Below are positions 40,798 to 53,097 of a DNA stretch of 64,000 nucleotides, in pieces. The stretch lies in the NCBI GenBank assembly GCA_022315425.1, contig JAIUPT010000031.1, forward strand, positions 186,001 to 250,000, written 5' to 3'. The DNA comes from Pseudevernia furfuracea (lineage: Eukaryota > Ascomycota > Lecanoromycetes > Lecanorales > Parmeliaceae). Every line of letters starts with the position of its first letter. The stretch's first letter is position 1. The notes under the pieces are model-generated. The model had not been told where the DNA came from and searched no databases. It saw nothing but the letters and a program-made list of their open reading frames with translations. The position numbers and the translations under genes were made by a program.

Positions 40798-43664
40798 ATG
40801 TCCGCAGTCGCTCAACAACGACCTCGTGCCCGTCCAGCGCGTAAGTCGGAAAAATCATCAGTGTTGCTAAATTCTCATAACCTCATACAGATCCCTCCGG
40901 CCCTACCTTCCTGACATATACTCCCAACGGCAAGCAATTGGTCACAGCCGGATCGAACAACGTGGTCAGAGTCTACGAGACAGGCTCCGATGGGGAACCC
41001 ACCAATCTGGACGACTGTCAGGAGAATAATACCGCAATCGCTGCTACTGTAGGCTTGGCCGCAAAAGACAAAGTGGACAACTGGGCTGACGAAGCGTAGA
41101 ACGATTTCTTCCTCTCGGGTTCCGAAGATGGCACCGTCTGCGTATATTCGCTGGATACGTACACCTATGAAAAGATGCTTACACGATGTACTCTACCCAT
41201 ACGAGACATTGCCCTCTCACCAGACGGGCAGTGGGCTGCTGTGGCCAGCGAGTAAGGATGCGGTCAAGAACTGGAAGCAAGGACGTACTGATACTCTGTA
41301 GCGAGCTCACCGTAAAGGTGGTCAATATTGCCGACACCTACAAGGTGCTCTATCTTCGCGACCTGCCCAAGCCCGCAAAACATCTTTCGTTCGATCCCAG
41401 CGGCTCGTACATCGCTGCATCCTGCGCCGACGGCATTGTCTATGTCTACAAGCTCAGCACCGAAGAGCCGGAGTTGGTCAGGAAGGTTGATGGCGTGATC
41501 CGCAGCCTCGATGTCGAGTCCGAGTCGAGTTCGCGAGCCGTATGGCATCCGGACGGGCGAGCGTTCGCTGCACCAACAGCAACAAGAAATATTCAAGTAG
41601 TGTCAAGTAGTGATGGGGAGCGCCAAAGGGCGTTTTCTGGGGGTCACATGGGAGATGTAACTGCAATCGTTTGGTCGCCGAATGGAGCTTTGCTCATTAC
41701 CGCAGCGTCGGACAGGAAGATCCTGTTATGGGATACTAAGACACAAAAGATTCTTGCCAGGTGACCAAGGATCCAGATACTAACTAAGCAAGCCTCGTGC
41801 TAACAATGGTGCAGATACGATTATCCAGGTGTAATCAACATGGCATGGCATCCTACTCAGAATATTGTTTCTTTCGTCACATCGGATGGTGAACTATATA
41901 TCTATGAGAATTTTTTGCAGCCAGAAAATTTTGCCTTGCTTCAAAAGCCTATGCAGCCATCGCCATACATCAGGGACCCACTCGCAGAGACGTCAGGGAA
42001 CACCACCAAAATATCCTCCAACGGCTTCAAAGACACATCAGATTCCCGGACAAAGCGGAGAGGAACTCCTGATTCCCTTGATGATATTCTCGGCCCGGAA
42101 CTGGGAGATGAAGATGACTTCGTCAGCGATGATGATGGGGCGGGCTACCTGGATGGTGTCAACGGATTTGGAAAACGAAGTAATGGCCACCTAGATCCGA
42201 TCGATGGGTTTGATAGCAAAAAAAGATCGACCGTTCAAGCTTGGCAACCAAGACTTCATCAATCCTTTCAACCTGGAAGCACACCCTGGCGAGGCAACCG
42301 GAAATATCTATGTGAGACCCAAAAACGTCAGACATTGGCAAGGCTAATTGAAATCCAGGTCTGAATTTGACCGGCTTTGTATGGACTGTTGATCAAGACA
42401 CCCATCATACAGTGACGGTAGAATTTTACGATCATGAATACCACCGTGACTTTCATTTCACGGATCCATATCTATATGATAAAGCTTGCTTGAGTACGCT
42501 CTTGTATCGCTGATGAGCGAGGAATCAAATGCTGATAGGCGCCAGATGAGAATGGAACTTTGTTTTCCTGCCCTCCAGCTAATGGCAATCCGGCAATGGT
42601 GTTCTACCGTCCACATGAGACCTGGACAACAAGAGCAGATTGGCGGACTCAGCTACCAGCCGGAGAAGATGTGACTTGTAAGTGTATTATCATTCTCGCG
42701 TCGGCTTCGGTATTGACCAGCTATAGCAATCTCTTTAAGCGACTCATACATTGTTGTTACAACCTCCGCGAATTACGTTCGTGTGTTCACATTGTACGGT
42801 ACACCGTACAGAGTCTACCGCCAAAAGTCATCTCCGACGGTCACATGCGCCTCATGGCGGGATTACATCCTTACAATGGGCAATGGGGCTGTCGGCGGCG
42901 ACGGATCGACGAAGTTGTTATACACGATCGAGAACGTCAAAAGGGACGAAGTCTGCCAAAGCGAAGATATCGTGGCCTTGACTGAAGGTGCCCAAGTCAA
43001 GAGTGTCTTCTTCTCCGATAACGGTGACCCGTGTGTCTACGACTCGACAGGCGTTCTGCTAATCCTACAACACTGGCGGTCACCTGGTCAAGCAAAATGG
43101 GTACCTGTATTGGACACAACGCAGCTGGAGCGTCTTGCTAGCGGGAGAAAGGAAGAAACCTATTGGCCCGTTGCTGTTGCGCAAGAGAAGTTTCATTGCA
43201 TCATTCTCAAAGGGGGAGATCAGTATCCCTATTTTCCCAAACCGTTACTCACCGAGTTCGATTTCAAGATACCGTGCTCCAACACGACACTACCAAAGGA
43301 TTCGGAAGACTCGGCCATCTTGGAGGGTCCCAAGCTCGAAGAATCCTTCATTCGCGGCTCACTAATGCTAAGTCTGCTCGAAGACCTCGTATCATCGACA
43401 AATGCCACACATAGCCAACGCACCGAGCTGAGCAGACGAGAAGTCGAAGTAAACAAGTCGTTGCTGCAGCTGCTGAACGTCGAATGCAGGGAAGGCGAAG
43501 ACAGAGGCATGAAGGCTCTGGAGATTGTAAGCTTGATGAGAGATCCAAGCGGGAAAATGGTAGAGGCTGCAGGCAAAGTGGCGGGCCGGTATGGAAGGAC
43601 GGTACTGCAAGAGAAGATTGGAGAACTGGCGGAGAAGAGGCTGCTGGGTATAGAAGACGAGTAA
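40798..43664 (+). CDS. mcl1: Ctf4/Mcl1 replisome hub protein (WDHD1 family)
   Basis: Eight exons, 837 aa: 40798-40840, 40891-41048, 41100-41251, 41302-41760, 41815-42311, 42359-42493, 42546-42677, 42727-43664. All seven introns are 47-54 nt with GT..AG ends, and every junction restores family sequence. Residues ~15-330 are WD40 repeats (NDFFLSGSEDGTVCVYSLDT, VWSPNGALLITAASDRKILL). Residues ~420-700 are the Mcl1/Ctf4 middle propeller (FQPGSTPWRGNRKYLCLNLT, WPVAVAQEKFHCIILKGGDQ). The end is a helical domain. In yeasts this trimeric hub couples the CMG helicase to polymerase alpha and supports sister-chromatid cohesion; the Aspergillus orthologue is sepB. The protein ends soon after the helical domain, so no separate HMG box is visible. 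Confidence 0.93.
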
Positions 43665-43775
43665 CTGTAGTCGTAATGTTACCATGACCAGGATATACCG
43701 CAAATAGCATCATTCAGAACCCTTAGATCAGGCCACCCCTTGCAACCATCAACCCCATCACCACCCTCACCACTC

Positions 43776-44417
43776 CTACCGCACCTCTCTCTCCTGCCCC
43801 TCCAATTCCGCCCTCTCCCTCGCCTCCCCCTCCAAAACCCCCCAATCCCCTCCAAACGCCCCCCTAAGCTTCCACCTCCTCGCCTCCCACACATCCTCAC
43901 TACTCCCCTTCTCCTCCCCCTCCCCCCTTCCCCTCCCCTTGCCATACTTCTCCCTCTCCTTATTCAACGCCCACGCCCTCACCGTCTCCTTCCTCCGCTC
44001 CTCATCCATGAAGCCCCGGTTCGTCCTGACGCAGAACCAGAAATCGCCCCATTGCTCGCTGCAGCCGCGCAGGCTGCCGTAGCGGTACACGTTGGCGAAC
44101 TGCCCGCCGAGGGATTGGCAGTAGAAGGCGGTGTCGAAGGCGGAGCGGCAGGAGAGGGTTGAGGGGAGGGTTGTTGTGGGGGTTATTGGGGAGGAGGAGG
44201 AGGAAGGGGAGGAGGGGGGGGGTTGTTGGGATTGGGCGGATGGGGGGGAGGGCTGCTGTGAGGCGGCGGCGGTGGCGGAGGAGGAGGAGGTTGGATCTGA
44301 GGCTTGCGGAGTCTGGGGAGGGAGGTCGAAGGGTTCGGGGGTGGTGGTGGTGGTGGTGTCTTGGGGGGGAGATGGAGGGGTGGATGGCTCTTTGTTGGAG
44401 TTCCATAGCCAGCCCAT
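43776..44417 (-). CDS. Emi1-like DUF3128 protein with twin CX9C
   Basis: Minus strand, intronless, 213 aa, start ATG 44415-44417. Residues 1-~88 are Pro/Ser/Thr/Gln-rich and disordered. Residues ~89-140 are the DUF3128 core, with two CX9C pairs: one CRSAFDTAFYC, the other CSEQWGDFWFC. Twin CX9C proteins are usually imported into the mitochondrial intermembrane space by Mia40. The yeast member Emi1 is linked to early meiotic induction and mitochondrial respiration. The C-terminal ~70 residues are basic then acidic helices. The coding strand composition swings from C-rich to G-rich, but the frame is clean. It converges on the Ctf4 gene with a 111-bp gap. Confidence 0.85.
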   Translation of the reverse strand: MGWLWNSNKEPSTPPSPPQDTTTTTTPEPFDLPPQTPQASDPTSSSSATAAASQQPSPPSAQSQQPPPSSPSSSSSPITPTTTLPSTLSCRSAFDTAFYCQSLGGQFANVYRYGSLRGCSEQWGDFWFCVRTNRGFMDEERRKETVRAWALNKEREKYGKGRGRGEGEEKGSSEDVWEARRWKLRGAFGGDWGVLEGEARERAELEGQEREVR

Positions 44418-44687
44418 TGTTAGGGGGTTGAAAGAGTATAGATGGTTAGAGAATGATGGATGGATGGATGGATGGCTCGAATTTGGAGACGCAGATCTCT
44501 ACTCGCACGTCGCACGGCGCGTTTGAAGACGCGGTTCCGCTCCGCATTTTCCATGATTCCACAACCAAGGCATTCACGACTCTTAGGTCTCAGTTGCTCC
44601 AGATTCTGCTATGAAATGGCCTAGAGCCCATTAATATGGCTAGTAAGATGCCACATCGTTGCTTATAGCCCACATCTGACCGCAATC

Positions 44688-47525
44688 ATGCTGGGCATTA
44701 CTCCCCGGCTTCTCAGAAGGCCGGTGAGTCAAGGCTATACTGCACGGGCTCTTCGGACGGTCGCGACACCACAGAAACATGCGTTCATACGGCATGAGGC
44801 CATCTGGATGGCTGGTAGCGGGAGGTACAGGTCTACGGTAGCTGGGGATAATAAGTCGGGGCATATTGAGGCGGGGAAAAACGAGGGGATTTTTTTCATT
44901 GACAGTGAGCACTCCGGGGGCTCTTGCCTTTTGGTCCCGCTGCTACTACTCGAAAGCTAGGGCTCTTCTCTCTACGACCTAGACTAATACTTGCAGATAT
45001 CTTCCCTCTCAAGCTCAACTTCATGATGGGGCTCCCCTTCGTCAACGTCGAAAAATTTGTGCCACACATGATGCAAAGGCTTGCACATCCAGAGCATGTA
45101 GCCGCAGATACTGGGAATATCGCTGCGCGAGCTGTACCAAGCAAGCTCAACATACAAGTGACAGAGGTCCTACCGCGCGTTGCAGAGGGTGGTGCATTCA
45201 TAAAGTTCTCCCATGCCCCTGAGGAGGAAGCAAAAACAACGGAGAAGAGGGTCAGAGACTTTCTGAAGGACAAACCTATCAAACCATGGTTCAACCCTTT
45301 CCAGCGCGTGAGGACGTCTCTTGTTTTGGGCAGACCGTGGGTTGAGGATCTGCATCGTTGGCCAAACACTAGAGTCAAGGTTGAATTTGTACCGACATTG
45401 CCTGGACAATCAGCTGAGGAGCTATCTCAAGAGACGCTGTATTCACTATTTCGAAGATATGGAAAGCTTGCAGATATCAAGCCTCAGCCTACGGACTCGA
45501 AAGACCTTCCTAAGTTCGCCTACCTCACCTTCAGCAAGGTCAGACATGCGATTATGGCCAAGAATTGCATGCATGGATTCGTCGTGCCCGCTAACGAGGG
45601 TGGAGGCAACCAGGGGACAATGTTAAAGATAGTATACGATCAGAAACGGAAAGTCCATTGGATGTGGGACTGGCTTGTGAATCATCCAAGATTCGTCATT
45701 CCTGCTTTACTTGCATTCGTTGGTACAGTCACTGTTGCGGTTTTCGATCCTATCCGGACATTCTTTATCAAGGCCCATGTTACGCGCACTTTCCACATAA
45801 AAGACAACTGGATTTATAAATGGCTCAGTTCTCAAGCATCCAAAGCTACTGATGTCCTGAGTCTGAAGCGTCACCGGACCGAGGATGCAGGCCTGACTGC
45901 TATATGGGAGGATCGCAAAGACGACATCGAGCAGATTCAGACTTGGCTTATGGAGAGCGCAGATACTTTCATTGTCATACAAGGACCAAGAGGCTCAGGC
46001 AAAAAGGAGCTCGTACTGGATATGGCACTGAAAGGCCGCAAGAATACCTTACTCATTGACTGCAAGCCCATTCAGGAAGCCAAAGGCGACAGTAGCACGA
46101 TCAACGCGGCCGCTCTCGAGGTTGGATACAGGCCGGTCTTCTCGTGGACGAATAGCATCAGCAGTTTGCTGGACCTAGCAGCGCAGGGAACGATTGGCAC
46201 GAAGACTGGATTTTCGGAAACTCTGGACGCACAATTGGCGAAGATATGGCAGAATACGGCAAATGCGCTCAAGCAGGTTGCGTTGGAGGGCCGCTCTAAG
46301 GACGACAAGGATTTTGATCTCGACGATGATACCTACCTTGAAGCGCACCCTGAAAAACGACCCGTGGTAGTCCTTGACAATTTCTTGCATAAAAGCCAAG
46401 AGAACAGTATCGTGTACGACAAGATCTCAGAGTGGGCCGCTGGACTTACCACGGCTAACATAGCGCATGTCATATTCCTCACTAACGACGTCTCTTTCTC
46501 CAAATCACTTAGCAAAGCATTGCCCGATAGGGTGTTCCGTCAAATTGCTCTAGGGGATTGTTCCCCAGAAGTTGCCAAGCGATTTGTCATCAATCACTTG
46601 GATGCTGACGCTGATGAGGGTGGCGGCTCGGAGAAGAGACCAAAACCATCGGAGATGCGCGAGGACTTAGCAGAAGTAAGCTCACCTTGCAGTCCTCATT
46701 GGCCAAGATTTCTGACAAGATACGCAGCTTGATGACTGTATCTCGACCTTAGGAGGTCGCTTGACCGACCTCGAGTTCCTTGCAAGACGGATTAAAACCG
46801 GTGAAACGCCCAAAAGTAGGTATTTCTCCGGTCGCTTTCCTCGATCTGCTCGTTCTTGCTCGTTCTTGCTCGTTTTGTACGGCTACCATCCCGATTGACA
46901 GCGCTAATACACCGTCTAGAAGCCGTTCGTGAAATTACAGAGCAGTCTGCTTCGGAGATCCTAAAGATGTACATCTTGGACAGTAGCCCTCGCAAATGGA
47001 CACCTGAACAAGCCTGGCTGATCGTCAAATCGCTTGCATCTACGGAATGCCTACGCTATAATGAACTCCTGCTGTCAGATATTTTCAAATCCGGAGGCGA
47101 AGCTACGCTTCAGGCCCTCGAACAGGCGGAAATGATTACCATTGTGTCTTCCAATGGACGCCCGACGCGCATAAAGCCAGGCAAACCTGTTTACGCGGCG
47201 GCTTTCAGACAATTGACCGAAGATCATGTCCTCAAAGCGAGGCTAGATTTAGCAATACTTACGCAGCTGATCAAAGTTGAAACTGCAGGCATCGATAAGT
47301 ATGAAGCTGAACTCAACTTACTCGCCACTCTACCAGGGCAGCCGAAAGAAATTCGGGGAAGGATTAGGTGGTTGCTTGGGAAGTTATGGTGACTCCTTCC
47401 TTCCTTATGTGACTTTGCCGGTTAGAACCCTTGACTCATGCGTGCACAGGACTGGACAAGAGAAGGTCGAGAAGTATGAAAGGGAGAGCGGTGGGCTCAA
47501 GAAAGTACTACAGCTGGAGTTCTGA
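44688..47525 (+). CDS. YME2: Mitochondrial escape protein Yme2 (Rna12)
   Basis: Five exons, 842 aa: 44688-44904, 44997-46675, 46728-46815, 46920-47388, 47450-47525; introns 92, 52, 104 and 61 nt. The N-terminus is basic and amphipathic (LGITPRLLRRPVSQGYTARA), a mitochondrial presequence. The family core begins FFIDNIFPLKLNFM. An RRM-like domain lies at ~197-280 (RVKVEFVPTLPG). One inner-membrane helix is at ~302-322 (FVIPALLAFVGTVTVAVF). An AAA-like ATPase segment has a P-loop GPRGSGKK at ~401, where the usual Ser/Thr is Lys, and a Walker B-like region PVVVLDNFL. In yeast, Yme2 is an inner-membrane protein affecting mitochondrial DNA escape and nucleoid organisation. The C-terminal exon adds a Lys/Glu-rich coiled helix. 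Confidence 0.92.
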
Positions 47526-48450
47526 TGGTATTTTGTTGTAAGGTGAGATTGTTCCGATGGGCCTTCAAGATACCACTCTGCACACTTTTCGGATGTACTG
47601 CCCTTGGTACGTATAGGTTCTGTGTTTGTACATCTATGCTTCCCCAGTACATATTAACTTTCTCAACCACGACGGTCGCAAGATTCACTGTGCGTTCCTC
47701 TGGTTTTGCTCTTTTGTGTTCTCTTCTCGTTGGAGTCTGTGTATACCTGCACCATCTTTCCTCCTTGTCACTCTCACGTCTGGATTTCCCGCAGTGTTTG
47801 TTCATGCCATGATGATTGACGCTTTTGTCGCAAAAAATGTCACAACGGTGGAATGGAAGCGGGCTTCGTTCCTGGGAATATCCGAGGAGCACTGTGGAAC
47901 AGGTGGCTCAAACGACGAGAAAGCCGGTCTGTGAAGTGCTGCCAACTTCTCATTGGTGACTGCTCTGGCCAAGGGACATCTCCAAACTTTCTCAAGAGTG
48001 GAATATGGATGCCGTCAACGTAAGATGGATGCTCGCGGCAGCCGTTCGGACAGTGATGTTTGACGAGTAATGTCGTCGATACTCGGCTTCGCAAAGATGT
48101 TGAGAACACAGCTCTCTGTCTCGTGTGCGGGGCCCAGATGTGGTGATTGGGAAGAACACGATTTTCGGCCGAGAGGCTGAAAGCCGGCCTCATGGAAAGT
48201 GGTTGCCCGTTGCTGCTATTTTCGAAAGTGGGCTCGTTGTGAGAATAGCGAAGAACTGCGCCTACGACAGCCATCCTTGGCTTTGCTTGTCGTCGTTGTC
48301 ACGCGTGAGGGATCACGAGTGAACAAGCCTCTATTGCAAGATGAAGGGATGGAAGATGGGTTGACATTTTAAAAACCGAGCGAGTTGCTCCAGCGTTGCC
48401 TCCGAAATCTGGCGGTGGTCGTGTTGGGATGATTACCTTAGTACTCGTAT

Positions 48451-48485
48451 TCGGCAGAGTTCGGCAAAGTTCGGCAAAGTTCGGA
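48451..48485 (+). repeat. 10-bp tandem repeat (TCGGCAAAGT)
   Basis: Three and a half consecutive copies of TCGGCAAAGT with one mismatch in the first copy. Period is not a multiple of three and no gene covers it. Confidence 0.8.
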
Positions 48486-51045
48486 AGATCGCTGGGCTGC
48501 ATTTTTGAGCGAAGGATCAGGGAAGCTCTTGGAATCCTTTCCCGGCAATGCAACACGGCTGCAGTCAGCCTGCAGCCTGCAGGAAATACCCCAATCATCA
48601 TCAACGATCTTGCAGAGTTCCTGTGGCTGCTCTGGGGGACAGATGGTCCTCGATTTCGGTTTTCTCTTCTCCATATTCGGTCTTGCCGTGGTCACTTGAT
48701 CGGATGCGACATTTTCCGTACCGCTTTCAACAGACCCCAACAATCTATTCCTGTGCCTCGCTTCCATCAGCTGAAGAAGAAGGCACAGCCTGCTTCACCA
48801 GCTCTTGATGCTTGTTGACGGAGATTTGATCGTTCCATTCTTACACCTCCCTCAACTTCATTGACGGCTGCCTCCATCGAAACTTCGTATCCGTTGCGAT
48901 ATGTTGATTGCTCGGCTGAGTATTGGCGCAGAGCGTGCTAGGCAGCAATGTAGTGCTCAAATTGAGTGAGATCGACTTATATCCAGGGTGTTCGGGTAAG
49001 AAAGTAGTGGGGAGAGTGACTAAGCAGCAAAGCACTGCCCAGTTCGACCGTGATCGACTCGAGTCTGCTAAGACGTTACTCGGGTACATCAGCTGAGTGG
49101 CTCGCCCGCGCCATTTTCGCCATCAAAGCGACACAGACCCGGACATGAACCGTCCTGGCGCAGTCGATAGCGTCGCTGTCCGGCCTATTGAGAGGATACG
49201 AGGTCAAAATCACGAGGTCGGCCGACCGACTTATTGTCGTCGATAGTGTCCTTGACAGAAGCATAGCAGAGGCAGCGTTTAGGTAACATTGACGCACACT
49301 GACAGACTGTACATTGTGAACATCACTCATCAAAAGCAATAGCGGTATTTCGGCGGCCTCGGACCCTGTGAAAAATACAACCAGACTGGCCCGCTTTACC
49401 GGTTCAATGGCGCCTGATTGAGACTTCTGAACTACGGAATAGCACTGTGGCAACTCCGGTGGCACAGCGAGAACAGATTATCTTTCCTTCCTTTTCTCTC
49501 CACGGGAAATGATTTACGGCGGACTGATTCAACAGCTTGTCGAAGAGTTTCGGTAGTCGGCATTATACGAATGTCCGCATGATGTAAGTATAGCATGAAG
49601 ACCAACTGTGTCTGTACGAGGAGCTACCGATATTTGAAATAACATCGCCGATGCACTACCGTGTTTTCCTAATTGAGGTTTGTTATCACGTCACTGTTCT
49701 ATTTTTCGACACTCAAGAGCCAACCTCTTCATCGCCTCAAGCCATGACACTTGTTCCAAAAGATAGAAGCGAAGGGGGCTCACGGATACGGGCGTCGAAG
49801 CGGATCCAAAGAAGACCAAAACATCCTTCAGGATGCCAAAAGCTTTTGGACGTGGAATTGTACGGTTCAAGTTACCACCTCCTTAGACGCACCTTGGAGG
49901 TAACTCACGGGAATTCACGGAGTTACGAGGCCAGCATCATGTCCCAGAGTAGCAAAATCACGCGAACTCATCTCGTCACTGCACTAGCAAGCTGCAGATT
50001 TGAACAGGGCAGCGGAACGGATAGCCTTGGAGGCATGAGCACCAGCCATAGCATTCGCCTAGTTCCATGCGCCACGCGCCATCCAACTAGGTTTCTACCC
50101 GATTGGATGTCCGAACCGAGGATTCACCCGATCCAGACATTGGGACACACCTATATGGGAAATGAACCAAGAGACCTAATAAACGCCCTTACCTTACATT
50201 GTTACGTTGATCTGCAGTGCTCCACGAAGTCATGAAGCGCACCAAAGCTTAGCCAGATTGAGGTTCCAAAGGACTTAACACGCATAAAATCCGGGTTGAA
50301 GACCCGGTATTATGATGGTGGGTAAGATTGATGATTATTCCTATCGCGATGGCGTTAGACCTAACCAAGGAGGCCTTGGCAGGGGTTCCGGATTCGGGGT
50401 CCTTCGGGCCCACAGCGTGGAGATTGGAGCATGACGCTGACATATTCTGGCATCCGGAGCATCTCAAATGCAGCCTTACTGACCACAAAGCAGAACATCA
50501 AAAGAACGTTTCGGAAAAAATCGAAGATGTGTCTACCGGGGTTTTGGAGTAGCGTCGTCGTCTGCAGCGGCTTCTGACTTTTCTTTGACGCCTTGACCCT
50601 TGTGAAAGTATCTAAGTAGCCTCGCTCCCACGTTGGTCTGATCTACATACCCTTAATCTTAAATGCCTCGCCCGTGGCCCAATACAAACGCCGAACAGTA
50701 GTCTCCAAGGCCTGTAGGCCGCCGTTTTGACGTTTGGCATGGCTGCGGCGTAGATGATAGTTGGAAACATCCCGAACCGGCATGCATCAGTCGAACATCG
50801 ACTTTCTCGGTTCTGAGAGAATGGAAGATGAACCATGCGTGAATAGGATTCCTAAATAGCCAAGACTGGTAAAAGGATAATAGCTTTGAGTTTCATCCTA
50901 CCGTATTTCTTCCAACATAAGATACGTACCTCATGTGCCAATCAGGGTGGCTCAGGATCGGTGGGAAGGGTATAGATGATGGTAGAATCTTACAATAAGC
51001 CTCTTTTCACACATCAGTAAGAGTGGAAGTTCAAACAAAGGAACA

Positions 51046-51073
51046 AAAAGGTGTGTTCGGGATCACACCTTTT
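51046..51073. repeat. Inverted repeat hairpin, AAAAGGTGTG stem
   Basis: A perfect 10-bp inverted repeat, AAAAGGTGTG and CACACCTTTT, around an 8-nt spacer. The stem shares AAAAGGTG and CACCTTTTAC with the hairpin at 32167-32190, 19 kb away. Confidence 0.7.
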
Positions 51074-52837
51074 ACATTACCGTAGTAGGACTTTTGTCAT
51101 ATAGAAGATAGATAATACGGTATGACGAAGATATTTGTTTCCCTTATGCCTTGGGCTGATATTTTGGTTGGTGTGGCCATGGGAAGGAGGACTACTTGCA
51201 GTTATGGTGTAAGGTTATGCCATCGAGATCAAGGATCGAACCGACTTGGTGGTATCCAATTATTTTGTCGCAACGATGTCCCGATATGGTGTATTACATA
51301 TGCACAAGATCGTAGATGTACTTAGATGTGTTGCATGCTTACATGCTTACATACCTCGTGGTTGCAGGGGGAGAGGCTGCAAGGGACCAAGCGCCAGAAT
51401 CCACTTATTTCGCCTAAAATTACCACAAAATTACTTCCAGACCACCCTAATTCTAAAGCACACGTGACACCCGCAGAGCAATGACGCTAAAAAAAGGTCG
51501 ACATGCCCCCGCCACCCCGCACTTTACCCGACAATCCCAGTCTAGCGCTCACCTAACCGCCCCCATCACCCCCCCCTCATTTCAACCTCATCCAGTCATG
51601 AAATCATCCACACGAAACCAACGACGTTGCCAAGTCTTATTCAGAACCCCATTTGCTGCTCCTTCGACTGTAAACATGTCCGAGCTGACCATATGGGATG
51701 GACATCTCGCATTCCATCAGAATTCCTGTGAAAATCCTACCGTCTTCTTTGCCGCAGGACTTGAATTTCCACCGGGAATTCGGCCTTCTGAGGTCCGAAC
51801 AAGACAATTCCAACTCGGCCGGTCATGCTCACTCACGGCACGCTTTCGTCTCTAGTAATATTGTATCAGAATGAATATGATCAGATGCTGAACAGCCCCC
51901 ATCACGAGAGTCTTACCGTGCTAGGTGAGCGTTCAATCTACCCTGCCAATTGACCGAAGACTGTTGCCTTGCACCATTTTTATTTTTGGTTGGAGCACAG
52001 GAGCATCGTCCGAGTGGTCGATGATCACATCATCCTCGGCCCCATATTTCAATGCTATGTTTCAGTACACCCTCTTTGCTAGTCTTCTGGAAGTCTCACA
52101 CGTCTAGCATGCTGCCTCGCTGTGGCACCGTTTGTTGGCGCTAGCTATTCTGGACTTGACTAGACTCCTGCTTTAACTGAGTATCCTTATACTCTAGTGC
52201 AGCATTTACCAAACTAACTCTTCTCCATGCACGCGGCAATTGCGTAAAATGCACTTTTCTATCTTCGATGACTTCGCCTTTGCCAAATTGTCATGTACGT
52301 CATCTCTATATCGTTGTGAGGATGTCGAAGAATAGTCAATAGCTTAGGCTGAATCTCCGGCAACTGGTCAGCACGGGTAGGGTCTTCACGTCGAACCGAT
52401 CGCTGAAATCAGCCTAAAAGAAATGCAGAACAGAATCCTGCCGGGAAGCACGAGGCATGGCTGAACCGTACAGCGCATAGTAAGATCCATATGCAGGCCT
52501 GCGTTAATTTGACTGCACGAGTCATTTCCGTTGGAGGAAATCCAGACTACTACCGGCCCTAAGCCCAATCATCGTCCGAATGTATGCCAAAATTGGGTAC
52601 GTGGGGCCTTCATATCCAACGGCCTGTGATCCTCGCCAACAGGGGTTGCGCACGAGACGAGAGTCTTCACGACCATGAATCTGGAATCCTACTCGGCCGT
52701 TCCCAATATTGTCTTCGAGTTGAAAACGGCTCCGTTGTGGCGTACGCGAGCTCGTAGAGCAAGCTTTGTCTTTTTCATAGTCCTCCAAATGGCTCCGAAA
52801 ACTTGGAAGGCTGGGTCTGGAGCACCCACTTTTTGAG

Positions 52838-52846
52838 TATATATAG
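52838..52846 (+). promoter_or_regulatory. TATA-box candidate for the laccase gene
   Basis: TATATATAG lies about 250 bp upstream of the laccase ATG and is followed by CT-rich sequence, the usual arrangement in highly inducible fungal genes. The implied 5' leader is about 200 nt. Confidence 0.45.
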
Positions 52847-53097
52847 ACACTCACGCTCTTTCATATTCCAGCATCACTTCTTCAGTCGTTCTCTTCCTTT
52901 CTTTCGGCGGCAAGCACTAGCAACGCAGGTTCTTAAATCAAACATTCTTTACAATATACGGAACACCTCTCGCTTCAATACCACAAAAGCCAGCACGGTC
53001 CTCGTATTCACCCAGCACAACACACTTCCTAGAGACTAGAACCTCAATTCAAACAAACACTTTACCTTTTCCATCGGCACCTAGTCCGCACTCAAAC

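Larger units (their letters stand above)
47526..53097. other. Gene-poor region, 5.6 kb
   Basis: The longest stretch without a supportable gene apart from the right end. Many frames of 60-194 codons exist on both strands, but none shows a domain, a signal peptide with sensible mature protein, or splice-linked continuity. A 10-bp tandem repeat is at 48451-48485 and a hairpin at 51046-51073. The last 600 bp hold the laccase promoter. Old repeat debris or non-coding transcripts are possible but not shown. Confidence 0.5.

Noticed and set aside
41049..41099. In-frame TAG in Ctf4/Mcl1 at first taken as a nonsense mutation
   Set aside because: The TAG is the acceptor end of a canonical 51-nt intron (GTAGGC donor, GGGCTGAC branch point); removing it restores conserved WD40 sequence.
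49651..50235. 194-codon plus-strand frame in the gene desert
   Set aside because: No domain, mixed non-coding composition, no splice-linked continuation.
51225..51260. tRNA B-box-like GGTTCGATCC (minus strand)
   Set aside because: The T-arm stem does not pair and no A box or acceptor stem is found at the right distance. Similar B-box-like matches near 16240 and 31950 failed the same test.
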